Shown: positions 54,506 to 63,900 of the stretch, in pieces
Layout: each line of letters starts with the position of its first letter
Position numbering within the stretch: the stretch's first letter is position 1
Source: Lachnospiraceae bacterium
GTDB taxonomy: Bacteria; Bacillota; Clostridia; Lachnospirales; Lachnospiraceae
DNA length: 64,000 nucleotides
Direction of reading: 5' to 3'
Assembly: GCA_029338675.1 (NCBI GenBank)
Contig: JAQYAV010000108.1
Location: 22,814-86,813, forward strand
Translations under genes and position numbers: made by a program
The notes under the pieces: model-generated
Databases searched by the model: none
What the model was told of the DNA's origin: nothing
Seen by the model: only the letters and a program-made list of their open reading frames with translations

Positions 54506-56911
54506 TCTTTGTAAGAATAAAATGAATTCTTCAGCAGTTAAAGGTTTAGAGTAGTAGTAGCCTTGAATAGTGTCACATTTTTGAGTCTTTAATATATTGT
54601 ACTGGTCGTTTTGTTCGACACCTTCAGCTACAACTGAAATATTCATATTGTGTGATAAAGATATAATGGAATCAGAAATAATCTGATCTTTATCATTATC
54701 GCATATTCTATCAACGAAGGATTTGTCTATTTTTAACGTGTCGATAGGAATCTGAGTTAAGTAATTAAATGATGAGTATCCAGTACCAAAATCATCAAGT
54801 GCAATTGAAATACCTTTTTCCTTGAATTTATTAATTAATTCAAGGTTATGATCTATTGCAGTCATTAATACACTTTCTGTTATTTCTAATTCCAAATTAC
54901 TAAGAGACATTCCTGTTATTTCAGGAATTGAATCAATAATACTAATCAAGTGGTCATCCTTTAATTGTGAAGTAGATACATTTACTGATACCTTAATATC
55001 ATTATATCCAAGTTTAATTAAGTTGTTATTAAATGTACAGGCTTCATAAAGTGCCCAGTCACCTAATTTATTAATAATTCCATTATCTTCGGCTATTGGA
55101 ATAAATTCAGTAGGAGATATGTTTCCTATAAGCTTTGAGTTAATTCTCATTAATGCTTCGTAGCCAGTTACTTTTCCGGTCATTACATTAATTTGTGGTT
55201 GGTAAAGTAAATATATTTCTTTGTTTTCGATAACAGTAGATAATATATCTGCAAGATTGTTTTTTCGGTTAAAGTCGTCTGCCATAATGCTGTCAAAGAA
55301 ACGATAACTGTTTTTGCCGGAATTTTTAGCACAATACATAGCAATATCGGCATTTTTAATTAATTCACTTATTGTAAGACCATCCTTTGGAAATAATGAG
55401 ATACCTAAACTAAGAGAAATGCTGGCATATTCGTCATCAAGTAAAAATGGACGTCTAATCAAAGTTACTATTTTTTTGGCAAATTCATTTAATTCGTCTA
55501 TAGTATCATAAGAATTTTTTAAAATTAAGAATTCATCACCGCCTGTTCTTGCTAATAAATCATTCTCAGAAATATTTTCTGTGAGTATGTTTGAAACATT
55601 TTTAAGTAGTAAATCGCCATAGTCGTGTCCTAATGTATCATTTACATTTTTGAAGTTATCAAGATCTAAAAAGAAGATGGCATGCTTTGCTAAATGTGAA
55701 CCGTTCTCGTGAAAAATATTATATGCATATTTCAAAAAAGCAACACGATTATATAATCCGGTAAGGCTGTCGTGATAAGCAAGCTTTTCAATGTGAGCAT
55801 AGTTTTTCCTTAATTCTTTTTCGTTGTCTTCTAAAGTTTTTTTGGAAGCATCTAATTCTTTGTAGTTTGAGGAAATAATATCCATCATATTATTAAAGCT
55901 GTTGGATAATTCTCCAAATTCATCGTTTGAAGTTATTTGGCAGGCAACATCAAGATCACCAGATGATGCAAGCTTCATATTTTCATTTAGTACATATATT
56001 GGCTCTGTGTATCGCTTTGCTAATATTCTGCAAATTATAACTGAGTAAATAATTAGAATTACAACAGTGAAAATTAATGTAGTAGGCAATGTTGATACAA
56101 GATTTTTATATTGAGCACCCTCTTGCTTGATAATATATAACCAATTAAATGCTTCAATATATTTATAGCCATATATGTTTGATACAGAGCTTTTGTTTTT
56201 AGATATGTATCCGTTTTGTTTCTTATGTATGAGATTGCTTAATGCTGCTTTTTCCATTTCTTCATTAGAAAAGCCTGTAGAACTAAAAAGGTAATCACCA
56301 TTTTCTGTCATAATAAACGCTTCGCCGTGATTAGGAATAAATGCACCAAAATAGCTTGAATCAATATTGACTCTAAGTAAACCAACAATAATGTCTTTGA
56401 CTTTAATTGGAGATACGATTTCAATACTTTCATTGTTTTTGTTGATATTTGATGATTTTAATATCTGAGTATGTGATACATCAGATACAGAAATATTCAT
56501 ATATTCTTCCCAGTCAGCAGTTTGAGAATTATCAGTACTTGCAATGTAATATCCGTTAATATCATATAGGTAATAATGAACAGTATTGTTTGTATATATT
56601 GATGTTTGACTAAGTAATTGCTGTACTTGATCATAATATTTAGACTTTTGACCCATTGCAACTCCGTTATAACTTTCTAGAACAATATTTTGTATGCTTG
56701 AAACATTAGCTAAACCTTCGACTTCGGCAATTTGTAGGTTAATATGTGTTTCAAAACCATCTGCATATGTGTTTGCTAAATCAGCAGCAGAAGTTTTTGC
56801 AAGCTGACTATATTTGTTGTAGGAAATCATATATGTAAGAATTGTCATAAAAATCAAAGGAAAAATTGCTGATGTAATTATTGAAAGATATAAAGATTTT
56901 CTTATCGACAT
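54497..56911 (-). CDS. membrane GGDEF-EAL cyclic di-GMP protein
   Basis: An 804-residue bifunctional signalling protein. A membrane helix (about 12-30), an extracytoplasmic double-Cache-like sensor (about 35-270), a second helix (about 278-298) and HAMP (about 300-350) lead to GGDEF (about 370-540, ARTGGDEFLIL) and EAL (about 550-800, TGYEALMRIN, IALDDFGTGYSSF, KIDKSFVD). Both catalytic motifs are intact, so it may make and break cyclic di-GMP depending on signal. It is transcribed away from an array of 23-bp palindromes in the upstream region. Its 3' end founds a tandem repeat. Confidence 0.95.
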   Translation of the reverse strand: MSIRKSLYLSIITSAIFPLIFMTILTYMISYNKYSQLAKTSAADLANTYADGFETHINLQIAEVEGLANVSSIQNIVLESYNGVAMGQKSKYYDQVQQLLSQTSIYTNNTVHYYLYDINGYYIASTDNSQTADWEEYMNISVSDVSHTQILKSSNINKNNESIEIVSPIKVKDIIVGLLRVNIDSSYFGAFIPNHGEAFIMTENGDYLFSSTGFSNEEMEKAALSNLIHKKQNGYISKNKSSVSNIYGYKYIEAFNWLYIIKQEGAQYKNLVSTLPTTLIFTVVILIIYSVIICRILAKRYTEPIYVLNENMKLASSGDLDVACQITSNDEFGELSNSFNNMMDIISSNYKELDASKKTLEDNEKELRKNYAHIEKLAYHDSLTGLYNRVAFLKYAYNIFHENGSHLAKHAIFFLDLDNFKNVNDTLGHDYGDLLLKNVSNILTENISENDLLARTGGDEFLILKNSYDTIDELNEFAKKIVTLIRRPFLLDDEYASISLSLGISLFPKDGLTISELIKNADIAMYCAKNSGKNSYRFFDSIMADDFNRKNNLADILSTVIENKEIYLLYQPQINVMTGKVTGYEALMRINSKLIGNISPTEFIPIAEDNGIINKLGDWALYEACTFNNNLIKLGYNDIKVSVNVSTSQLKDDHLISIIDSIPEITGMSLSNLELEITESVLMTAIDHNLELINKFKEKGISIALDDFGTGYSSFNYLTQIPIDTLKIDKSFVDRICDNDKDQIISDSIISLSHNMNISVVAEGVEQNDQYNILKTQKCDTIQGYYYSKPLTAEEFILFLQRNN

Positions 56912-57118
56912 AATGCTTTCTCCTTTATTGTATGTTACGTCATTAGCTTATAGCATTTTTACTTGAATAAGCATTTCAAATAATAAATAACGTTATATAT
57001 GTTAGTTTTCTAGAAGTATTGCTTGTCTGGCACGATACTTTATTTTGAAATAGAAGTAATAATTTCTAAGCAAAATAAATAGCATAGTACAATTAAATTA
57101 TTGACTAATTTATTATAC

Positions 57119-57251
57119 ATATCAAATGACAATAATTATATGTGTCAAATGACAATAATTATATGTGTCAAATGACAATAATTATATGTGTCAAATGACA
57201 ATAATTATATGTGTCAAATGACAATAATTATACGTATCAAACGACAATACA
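57119..57251. repeat. six-copy 23-bp tandem array of TGTCAAATGACA palindromes
   Basis: TCAAATGACA begins at 57122, 57145, 57168, 57191, 57214 and 57237 (the last with one change), exactly 23 bases apart. Units 2-5 are identical. Each contains the inverted repeat TGTCA-AA-TGACA, the form of a dimeric protein-binding site; the first and last units are degenerate at the edges. Confidence 0.92.
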
Positions 57252-57409
57252 TAAGTAATAACATACATATAATTATATATAATATAGAGTTTATATTCAA
57301 TATTTAAAGAAAACTTTAAGACCAAATATTCATGATAATATTTGGTTAATTTGCATATTTATTTATCGCTTTTTTACTGTTTCATAAACATATTGTAGTG
57401 ATAATCGAG

Positions 57410-57438
57410 TTGATTTTTTGACGGTTGTTGTGTATAAT
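57410..57438 (+). promoter_or_regulatory. promoter of the CheX-like/CheY pair
   Basis: TTGATT (57410-57415), a 17-base spacer and TATAAT (57433-57438) with an upstream TG (extended -10), 35 bases before the start codon. Confidence 0.75.
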
Positions 57439-57472
57439 GAAAATAAGTAATTTCTTGAAAAGGGGGAATTGG

Positions 57473-58363
57473 ATGTTCGGAGTATATTTTGGAAAGTATC
57501 TTCAGAGTGTTGGAGTTTTAACTGATGAACAATATAGCGAAATAGTAGAAGCAAGCAGAACTGCTAGAGTTAAGATGGGCCTTTTAGCTGTGAGCGAAGG
57601 TTTGATGACAAGTCAGCAGGCTGATGAGGTTAATAGACTACAGACTATGCAGGATGCAAGATTTGGTGATATTGCTATTGCTAAAGGATATTTAACAGAG
57701 AATCAGGTTATGAAACTTCTCAAGAAACAGGGAGATTCTTACTTGATATTTGTTCAGGCTTTGGTGGAACGTAATTTGTTAACCCTTGAAGAAATACAGA
57801 AGCATCTAAATCGTTTCAAGAAAGATTCAAGATATACAGCTCTTGATATGGATGCAATAAAGAGCTCTGATGTTGATCAGGTTATTCCTATTTTTGTTAG
57901 AGACTCAAACATTCCTACTGTTGTGAAGGATTATATTGCATTATTGGCACGTAATATTGTTAGATTTGTTGATAACAAGGTAAGATTTGAAAAGATAAAA
58001 AGAATTTATTCTTATTCAAGTAATTCAATTGCAAGTCAGTGCTTTACAGGTGATCACGAGCTGTTTATTGGATTGTGTGGTGAGGGTGATTTATTGATTG
58101 GTAGTAGCTACGCTAAAGAAGAATTTGAACAGGTTGATGAAGATTGTTTAGATGCAGTGTGCGAGTTCATTAATATATGTAATGGATTGTTTGCATCGAA
58201 GCTTAGTCAGGAGGAGGTTACTATAGATATGCTTCCACCTAATATGTATTTAGATAATACGACAATTAGATCAGAAGGCTTAATGTTTATGATGCCTGTA
58301 TACATTAAGAATAAGCGTGCAGATATTGTTATTTGTATGGAAACAAAGTGGAACATAGATTAA
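57473..58363 (+). CDS. two-part protein: MshEN-like repeats plus CheX-like domain
   Basis: A 296-residue protein. The N-terminal half has helical repeats typical of GspE/MshE N-terminal modules (GVLTDEQYSEIVEASR, KMGLLAVSEGLMTSQQADEVNRLQ, GDIAIAKGYLTENQVMKLLKK, LVERNLLTLEEIQKHLN). In MshE these bind cyclic di-GMP. The C-terminal half resembles CheC/CheX (LDAVCEFINICNGLFASKL, with Glu and Asn in EFIN). A CheY-like protein follows 13 bases later, suggesting a phosphatase-regulator pair. ATG 57473 follows AAAGGGGG; the ATG at 57425 overlaps the promoter. Neither activity is proven. Confidence 0.75.
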   Translation: MFGVYFGKYLQSVGVLTDEQYSEIVEASRTARVKMGLLAVSEGLMTSQQADEVNRLQTMQDARFGDIAIAKGYLTENQVMKLLKKQGDSYLIFVQALVERNLLTLEEIQKHLNRFKKDSRYTALDMDAIKSSDVDQVIPIFVRDSNIPTVVKDYIALLARNIVRFVDNKVRFEKIKRIYSYSSNSIASQCFTGDHELFIGLCGEGDLLIGSSYAKEEFEQVDEDCLDAVCEFINICNGLFASKLSQEEVTIDMLPPNMYLDNTTIRSEGLMFMMPVYIKNKRADIVICMETKWNID

Positions 58364-58376
58364 AGGGGAGTTATGT

Positions 58377-58739
58377 ATGGCTAATATATTAATTGTGGAT
58401 GATTCAAGAACTTCAAGAAAAATACTTAGAGGATTATTAGAGAGTGAAGGACATACTGTTGTTGCTGAGGCTACTAATGGTCAAGAGGGCTATGATTTAT
58501 ATGCTCAGCATAGACCAAACTTGGTTACAATGGATATTACAATGCCGGTGTTAAATGGTGTTGAAAGTCTTAAAAAGATTATTGCAGATTTCCCAGATGC
58601 TAAGGTTATTATGGTATCTGCTGCAGGACAGCATCATAATATGATTGAAGCAGTACAAAATGGTGCTAAGGAATTTATAGCAAAGCCTTTTGAGGTTAAT
58701 GATATTAAGAATGCGATTAATTCAGTTTTGAATAGCTAA
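58377..58739 (+). CDS. CheY-like single-domain response regulator
   Basis: A 120-residue receiver with no output domain. The acidic pocket is in ILIVDDSRTS, the phosphoacceptor in LVTMDITMPVLNG, Ser in MVSAAGQ and Lys in FIAKPFEV. It closely resembles CheY of Firmicute chemotaxis. It is encoded 13 bases after the CheX-like gene on one transcript and is its likely partner. A GGGGAG ribosome-binding site precedes the ATG. A strong terminator follows. Confidence 0.92.
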   Translation: MANILIVDDSRTSRKILRGLLESEGHTVVAEATNGQEGYDLYAQHRPNLVTMDITMPVLNGVESLKKIIADFPDAKVIMVSAAGQHHNMIEAVQNGAKEFIAKPFEVNDIKNAINSVLNS

Positions 58740-58750
58740 GTAATACGAAG

Positions 58751-58786
58751 AAGACACTCATTAATTTATATTAGTGAGTGTCTTTT
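58751..58786 (+). terminator. terminator after the CheY-like gene
   Basis: A 15-bp stem AAGACACTCA-TTAAT/ATTAG-TGAGTGTCTT (one G-T pair) with a 4-base loop and TTTT at the end. Confidence 0.85.
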
Positions 58787-58837
58787 CGTGTGATTAGAGT
58801 TTACATAAAATGATTGTTCGAAATGAAAGGATAAAAA

Positions 58838-59764
58838 ATGATTGAAACAGTTGTAGCAGTAGATCTATTGCTTGAGGAAACCTTAAAAATAAAAAAGAAT
58901 CATTTAGCTCCAGATTTCCCTTCTGGAAAAGAAAAAAGACTATGTCTTGTGTCGGGACTTTACGGGGATGAATTACAAGGTCAATATATTTGTTTTGAAG
59001 TTATCAAGAGAATAAAAACAGAATTCTTTAATTTAACGGGAATTGTGGATGTGTACCCTAGCTTAAATCCTATGGGATTAGATTGTAAGTCAAGAGATAT
59101 TCCTGGTTCTGGAATCGATATGAATGTAACGTTTCCTGGCTCAAAAACAGGAGCACTTGGAGAGTATACGGCTTCTTGCGTGTTTGAAGATATTGTGGGG
59201 GCTGATGTTTGTATTGATTTGCATGCTAGTAATTTATATGTACATGAAATACCACAGGTTAGAATTAATGATTACATGGTTGAGGAGCTTGTTGAGTTAT
59301 CAAAGTTTCTTAATACGGACATGATTTGGATACATCCGAGTAATTCTGTTTTAAACGGAAGTTTGGCATATTCCCTTAATGAAGTAGGGGTAAAAAGTAT
59401 GGTGATTGAATCAGGTGTAGCATATAGAATAAATCAGGAGTATTGTAATAAAATAGTTGATGGTATTTTTTCTCTTATGCGTCATCTTGGAATTTGGCAA
59501 GGTGAGGTAGTGAAAAAAACAGATAAAAGAGTTGTGGCAGATCAAGATGTTACATTTGTAAATGCCGAAAGTAGTGGAATATTTATTCCTAAACGAAACG
59601 TTTATGACATGGTGGAAAAAGGAGAAGAAATAGGAAGTATTGTTGATGTATTAACAGGAGCTGTTGAAGAAATTGCTTATGCTCCAACATCTGGAATGAT
59701 ATGTTCTATTCGTGATTATCCTGCAATTGAAGAGGGCTCGTTGTTAGCTCGAATAGTTGGATAG
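58838..59764 (+). CDS. aspartoacylase/AstE-like protein, first of tandem pair
   Basis: A 308-residue protein of the succinylglutamate desuccinylase/aspartoacylase (M14-like) family. The fold motifs are present: LVSGLYGDELQGQY, SLNPMGLDCKSRDIPGSGIDMN, ICIDLHASN-type third ligand (DLHASN) and VIESGVAYRI. The first zinc ligand, His of GxHGxE, is Tyr42 here, while Glu45 and the later His are kept. A C-terminal beta-barrel (about 215-308) resembles the lid domain of the family. The second paralog follows after 54 bases. Activity with an altered metal site is uncertain. Confidence 0.8.
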   Translation: MIETVVAVDLLLEETLKIKKNHLAPDFPSGKEKRLCLVSGLYGDELQGQYICFEVIKRIKTEFFNLTGIVDVYPSLNPMGLDCKSRDIPGSGIDMNVTFPGSKTGALGEYTASCVFEDIVGADVCIDLHASNLYVHEIPQVRINDYMVEELVELSKFLNTDMIWIHPSNSVLNGSLAYSLNEVGVKSMVIESGVAYRINQEYCNKIVDGIFSLMRHLGIWQGEVVKKTDKRVVADQDVTFVNAESSGIFIPKRNVYDMVEKGEEIGSIVDVLTGAVEEIAYAPTSGMICSIRDYPAIEEGSLLARIVG

Positions 59765-59818
59765 AGTATAGCTTGGAAAGGAGAAGGTTTGATTGATTGA
59801 TCAAATCCGAAATTATTC

Positions 59819-60754
59819 ATGACTAAAGAACAAATTTTTACAATGAATACAGCGTTCAGAGGAGAATATACAATACATGGTTATCAATATGGAAAAGGAG
59901 AAAAGTCAGCTTGTATTGTTGGAGCAATGCGAGGGGATGAATATCAACAGCTGTATATTTGTTCCTTGTTAGCTCAAAAGCTTTCGGAAATTGAAAGTAA
60001 TGGTGATATTGTTTCTGGCAAACAAATATTTTTAATTCCAACATTGAACTACAGCTCAATGAATGCAATGAAAACAAAATGGAATTCTGATGATTCAGAT
60101 ATAAACAGATCATTTCCAGGAAATCATAAAGGACCTGCAACAAGCAGAATTGCAGCAACATTGTTGGACAAGGTGAAGGATTACACATACGGAATACAGT
60201 TTGCAAGCTTTTATTTACATGGGGAGCTGGTTCCACATGTAAGAATGCTTGAAACAGGAAAAGAAAGTCCAAGTTTGGCTAATTTATTTGGAATGCCTTA
60301 TGTAATGACAGGAATGAATAGGTCTTTTGATGCGGTTACACTTAATTATAATTGGCAGTTGGGGGGGACACAGGCTTTTTCTGTTTATTCAAAAACAACT
60401 AATGTTATAGATGATGAAAGTGCAAAATTAGCCGTATCTTCAGTACTTAGATTTCTGACAAGAATGGGAATTATTAGGTATGAATGTCATGGAGGGTATA
60501 TTTCTTCCACTCTTAGAGAAGATGAATTAGTTTCAATAAGGGCAGATGAAGCAGGCTTTTTTAGAAGTCTTGTAGAAGTTAATCAAGAAGTAAGAAGAGG
60601 GGATAGTTTAGCGGAAATTATTAATCCAATGGATGGTAGTGTAAAGGCTATAGTTAAGGCACCTACAGACGGAATTATATTTTTTGCCCATAATCAGCCT
60701 ATGGTATATCAGAATGTTGTTGTTTATAAATTGATTAGAAGATTACATATCTAG
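59819..60754 (+). CDS. aspartoacylase/AstE-like pseudoenzyme, second of tandem pair
   Basis: A 311-residue paralog of the preceding protein. The same fold marks appear (CIVGAMRGDEYQQLYI, FLIPTLNYSSMNAM, DINRSFPGN, PHVRMLETGKE) but the zinc site is largely gone: Arg38 for the first His, Ala for the third-ligand His (IQFASF against IDLHAS) and VIDDES where the catalytic Glu is expected. It is probably a non-catalytic partner subunit. The ATG has no near ribosome-binding site; AAAGGAG is 37 bases away with a hairpin between. No in-frame start lies closer to it because TGA occurs at 59798. Confidence 0.78.
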   Translation: MTKEQIFTMNTAFRGEYTIHGYQYGKGEKSACIVGAMRGDEYQQLYICSLLAQKLSEIESNGDIVSGKQIFLIPTLNYSSMNAMKTKWNSDDSDINRSFPGNHKGPATSRIAATLLDKVKDYTYGIQFASFYLHGELVPHVRMLETGKESPSLANLFGMPYVMTGMNRSFDAVTLNYNWQLGGTQAFSVYSKTTNVIDDESAKLAVSSVLRFLTRMGIIRYECHGGYISSTLREDELVSIRADEAGFFRSLVEVNQEVRRGDSLAEIINPMDGSVKAIVKAPTDGIIFFAHNQPMVYQNVVVYKLIRRLHI

Positions 60755-60985
60755 TATGTTTTGTTATATTTGCATAATATGTATTATTAAATAAATAAAT
60801 TAACAGTTAACATTACGAAATTTAGTTATTAGGCGTTTGTTTTGAATAATAAACTTGATTAATAACTAAAAATTTATTAGTATGTATATATGTGTTGTTT
60901 AAACACTAAAATGTGTATAGTTGCATCAGATTAAGTGAATTGGATATATTTCACGTTATGATGTTAAAGATACAAGGAGGATAAT
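60755..60985. other. purL leader region, no riboswitch seen
   Basis: The 231-base AT-rich gap before purL contains no recognisable purine riboswitch core and no terminator-like hairpin. A GTTTAAAC palindrome lies near 60897. Promoter elements are not clear. Confidence 0.35.
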
Positions 60986-63900
60986 ATGAGTAAAGTTAGA
61001 AGAATCTACGTTGAGAAAAAAGACGATTATGCTGTAAAAGCAAAAGAACTTAAGCAGCAGATTAAGGATTACTTAAGCATTAAGACAGATGCAGTTAGAG
61101 TTCTTGTTCGTTACGATATGGAAGGTGTTTCAGAGGAAACATATAACAAGGCAAAGGTTACTGTATTTTCAGAGCCACCTATTGATAATGTATATGAAGA
61201 AACTTTTGAGATGGGGGCAAATGATAAGTGTTTTTCTCAGGAGTTTTTACCAGGACAGTTCGATCAAAGAGCAGATTCAGCAGAACAGTGTGTAAAGCTT
61301 CTTAATGAGGAGGAGACACCAGTAATTAAATCTGCTACAACATATGTAATATCAGGAGACATCACAGAGGAACAATTAGAGGCAATTAAAGAATATGTTG
61401 TTAACCCTGTAGATTCTAGAATAACAGATGAAACTAAGCCAGAAACTTTGGTGACAGTATTTAAAGAGCCAGAGGATGTTATTATTTTTGATGGCTTTAA
61501 GGATATGGAAGAAAGTAAGCTTAATGAACTTTATTCTTCGCTTGGACTTGCTATGACCTTTAAGGATTTCCTTCATATTCAGAATTATTTCAAGAATGAA
61601 GAAAATAGAGATCCGTCAATGACTGAAATCAGAGTACTAGATACATATTGGTCAGATCACTGTCGTCATACTACATTCTCTACAGAATTAACAGATGTTG
61701 ATTTTGACAATGGATATTATAGTAAGATTATTAGTGATACATATGATAAGTATCAGAATGCTGCTAAGGAGATGTACAAGGGAAGAGATGACAAATTTGT
61801 ATGTCTTATGGATATAGCATTAATGGCTATGAAGGAGCTTAGAAAAGCTGGAAAGCTTGAAGATATGGAAGTGTCTGATGAGATTAATGCTTGTTCAATT
61901 GTTGTTCCAGTAGAAATTGATGGAGTAGAGGAAGAATGGTTAGTAAGCTTTAAGAATGAAACTCATAACCATCCAACAGAAATAGAGCCATTTGGTGGTG
62001 CTGCAACTTGTCTTGGTGGTGCTATTAGAGATCCACTGTCAGGACGTTCTTATGTATATCAGGCAATGCGTGTTACAGGTGCTGCTGATCCTACAGTATC
62101 TCTTAAGGACACAATTAAAGGTAAGCTTCCACAGAGAAAGATTGTTAAAGTAGCTGCACAGGGATATAGTTCATATGGTAACCAGATTGGACTTGCAACT
62201 GGTCATGTAAATGAAGTATATCATCCAAATTATGTTGCTAAGAGAATGGAGATTGGTGCTGTTATGGGTGCTGCTCCAAGACGTTGTGTAAAGAGAATGA
62301 CTTCTGATCCAGGAGATATCATTATCTTATTAGGTGGACGTACAGGACGTGATGGTTGTGGTGGAGCAACTGGTTCATCAAAGGCCCATACAGAGAGCTC
62401 TATTGAAACTTGCGGAGCAGAAGTACAAAAGGGTAATGCTCCTACTGAAAGAAAGATACAGAGATTATTTAGAAGAGAAGAAGTAGCTTCGTTAATTAAG
62501 AAATGTAACGATTTTGGCGCAGGTGGAGTATCTGTTGCTATTGGTGAGTTAGCTGATGGTCTTCGTGTTGATTTGGATAAGGTTCCTAAGAAGTATGCAG
62601 GACTTGATGGTACTGAACTTGCTATTTCAGAATCCCAGGAGAGAATGGCAATAGTAATCGATCCTAAGGATGTTGATGAGATGATGGGATATGCTGCTGA
62701 AGAAAACTTAGAAGCAGTTGCAGTCGCAGTAGTAACTGAGGAACCACGTCTTGTACTTAGCTGGAGAGGAAAAGAAATTGTTAACCTTTCTAGAGCATTC
62801 CTTGATACTAATGGTGCGCATCAGGAGACAAAGGTTAAAGTAGAAATGCCTGATGAAAAGGCGAATTATTTTGAAGAAAAGCCAGCTACAAATGATGTTA
62901 AGAAATTATGGCTACAGACACTTTCAGATCTTAATGTATGTTCCCAGAAGGGTCTTGTTGAGATGTTTGATTCATCAATTGGAGCAGGTACAGTTACAAT
63001 GCCATATGGTGGAAAATATCAGCTTACTCCAACTCAGACTATGATTGCAAAATTACCAGTTTTAAGAGGTAAAACTGATACAGTAACTATGATGAGTTAT
63101 GGATTTGATCCATTCCTTTCATCATGGAGTCCATATCATGGATCAATTTACTCTGTACTCGTATCTGTTGCAAAGATTGCAGCATCAGGTGGAGATGTTA
63201 GTAAGATTAGGCTTACATTCCAGGAGTACTTTAAGCGACTTGGAACAGATCCATATAGATGGGGACAACCTTTATCAGCTCTTCTTGGTGCATACGATGT
63301 TCAGATGGGTCTTGGACTTCCTTCAATTGGTGGTAAGGATTCTATGTCAGGAACATTTAATGATATTGATGTTCCACCAACACTTGTTTCATTTGCAGTA
63401 GATGTTGCAAGCTATATTAATGTAGTTACTCCAGAACTTAAGAAGGCTGGCAATGTGCTTGTTAAATTAGATATTGATAAAGATGAATTTGATATTCCAA
63501 TTTATTCTGATGTTTTAGACAAATATCAGAAGCTATTTGAAGCAGTTAAAGCAGGTAAGGTTGAATCAGCTTATGCTATAACATTTGGTGGTATTATTGA
63601 AGCTGTAAGTAAGATGGCATTTGGTAATAAGCTTGGTGTTGAGCTTAAAGAAAAACTCACAGCTAAACAGCTTGTTTCAAAGGATTATGGTTCAATTATT
63701 CTTGAAGTTAAGGCAGATGATGTTGACAATCTTGGTATCCCATGTACTGTAATTGGTAAGGTAATTGATGAGCCTAAATTTGTTCATGGTAAGTCCACAG
63801 TTAAGATGGAAGATGCTATTGCTGCATGGACTAATACACTTGAAAAGGTATTCCCAACAGAGTCAGGTGTTGAACAGAAGAAACTTGAAACTAAATTGTT

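Larger units (their letters stand above)
56912..57472. other. 561-base divergent intergenic region with palindrome array
   Basis: The region lies between the GGDEF-EAL gene (minus) and the CheX-like gene (plus). It holds the six-unit 23-bp repeat (57119-57251), an inverted repeat ACCAAATATT/AATATTTGGT (57321-57330, 57337-57346) and a promoter for the plus-strand gene. I see no further gene or RNA. Confidence 0.6.

Noticed and set aside
57119..57251. CRISPR array
   Set aside because: The units are directly abutting 23-bp repeats without variable spacers, and there are no cas genes in the window.
57119..57251. Replication origin iterons
   Set aside because: No replication initiator gene, DnaA-box cluster or dnaN is nearby. 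A regulatory array is the simpler reading.
60755..60985. Purine riboswitch before purL
   Set aside because: I could not find the conserved purine aptamer core or a following terminator hairpin.
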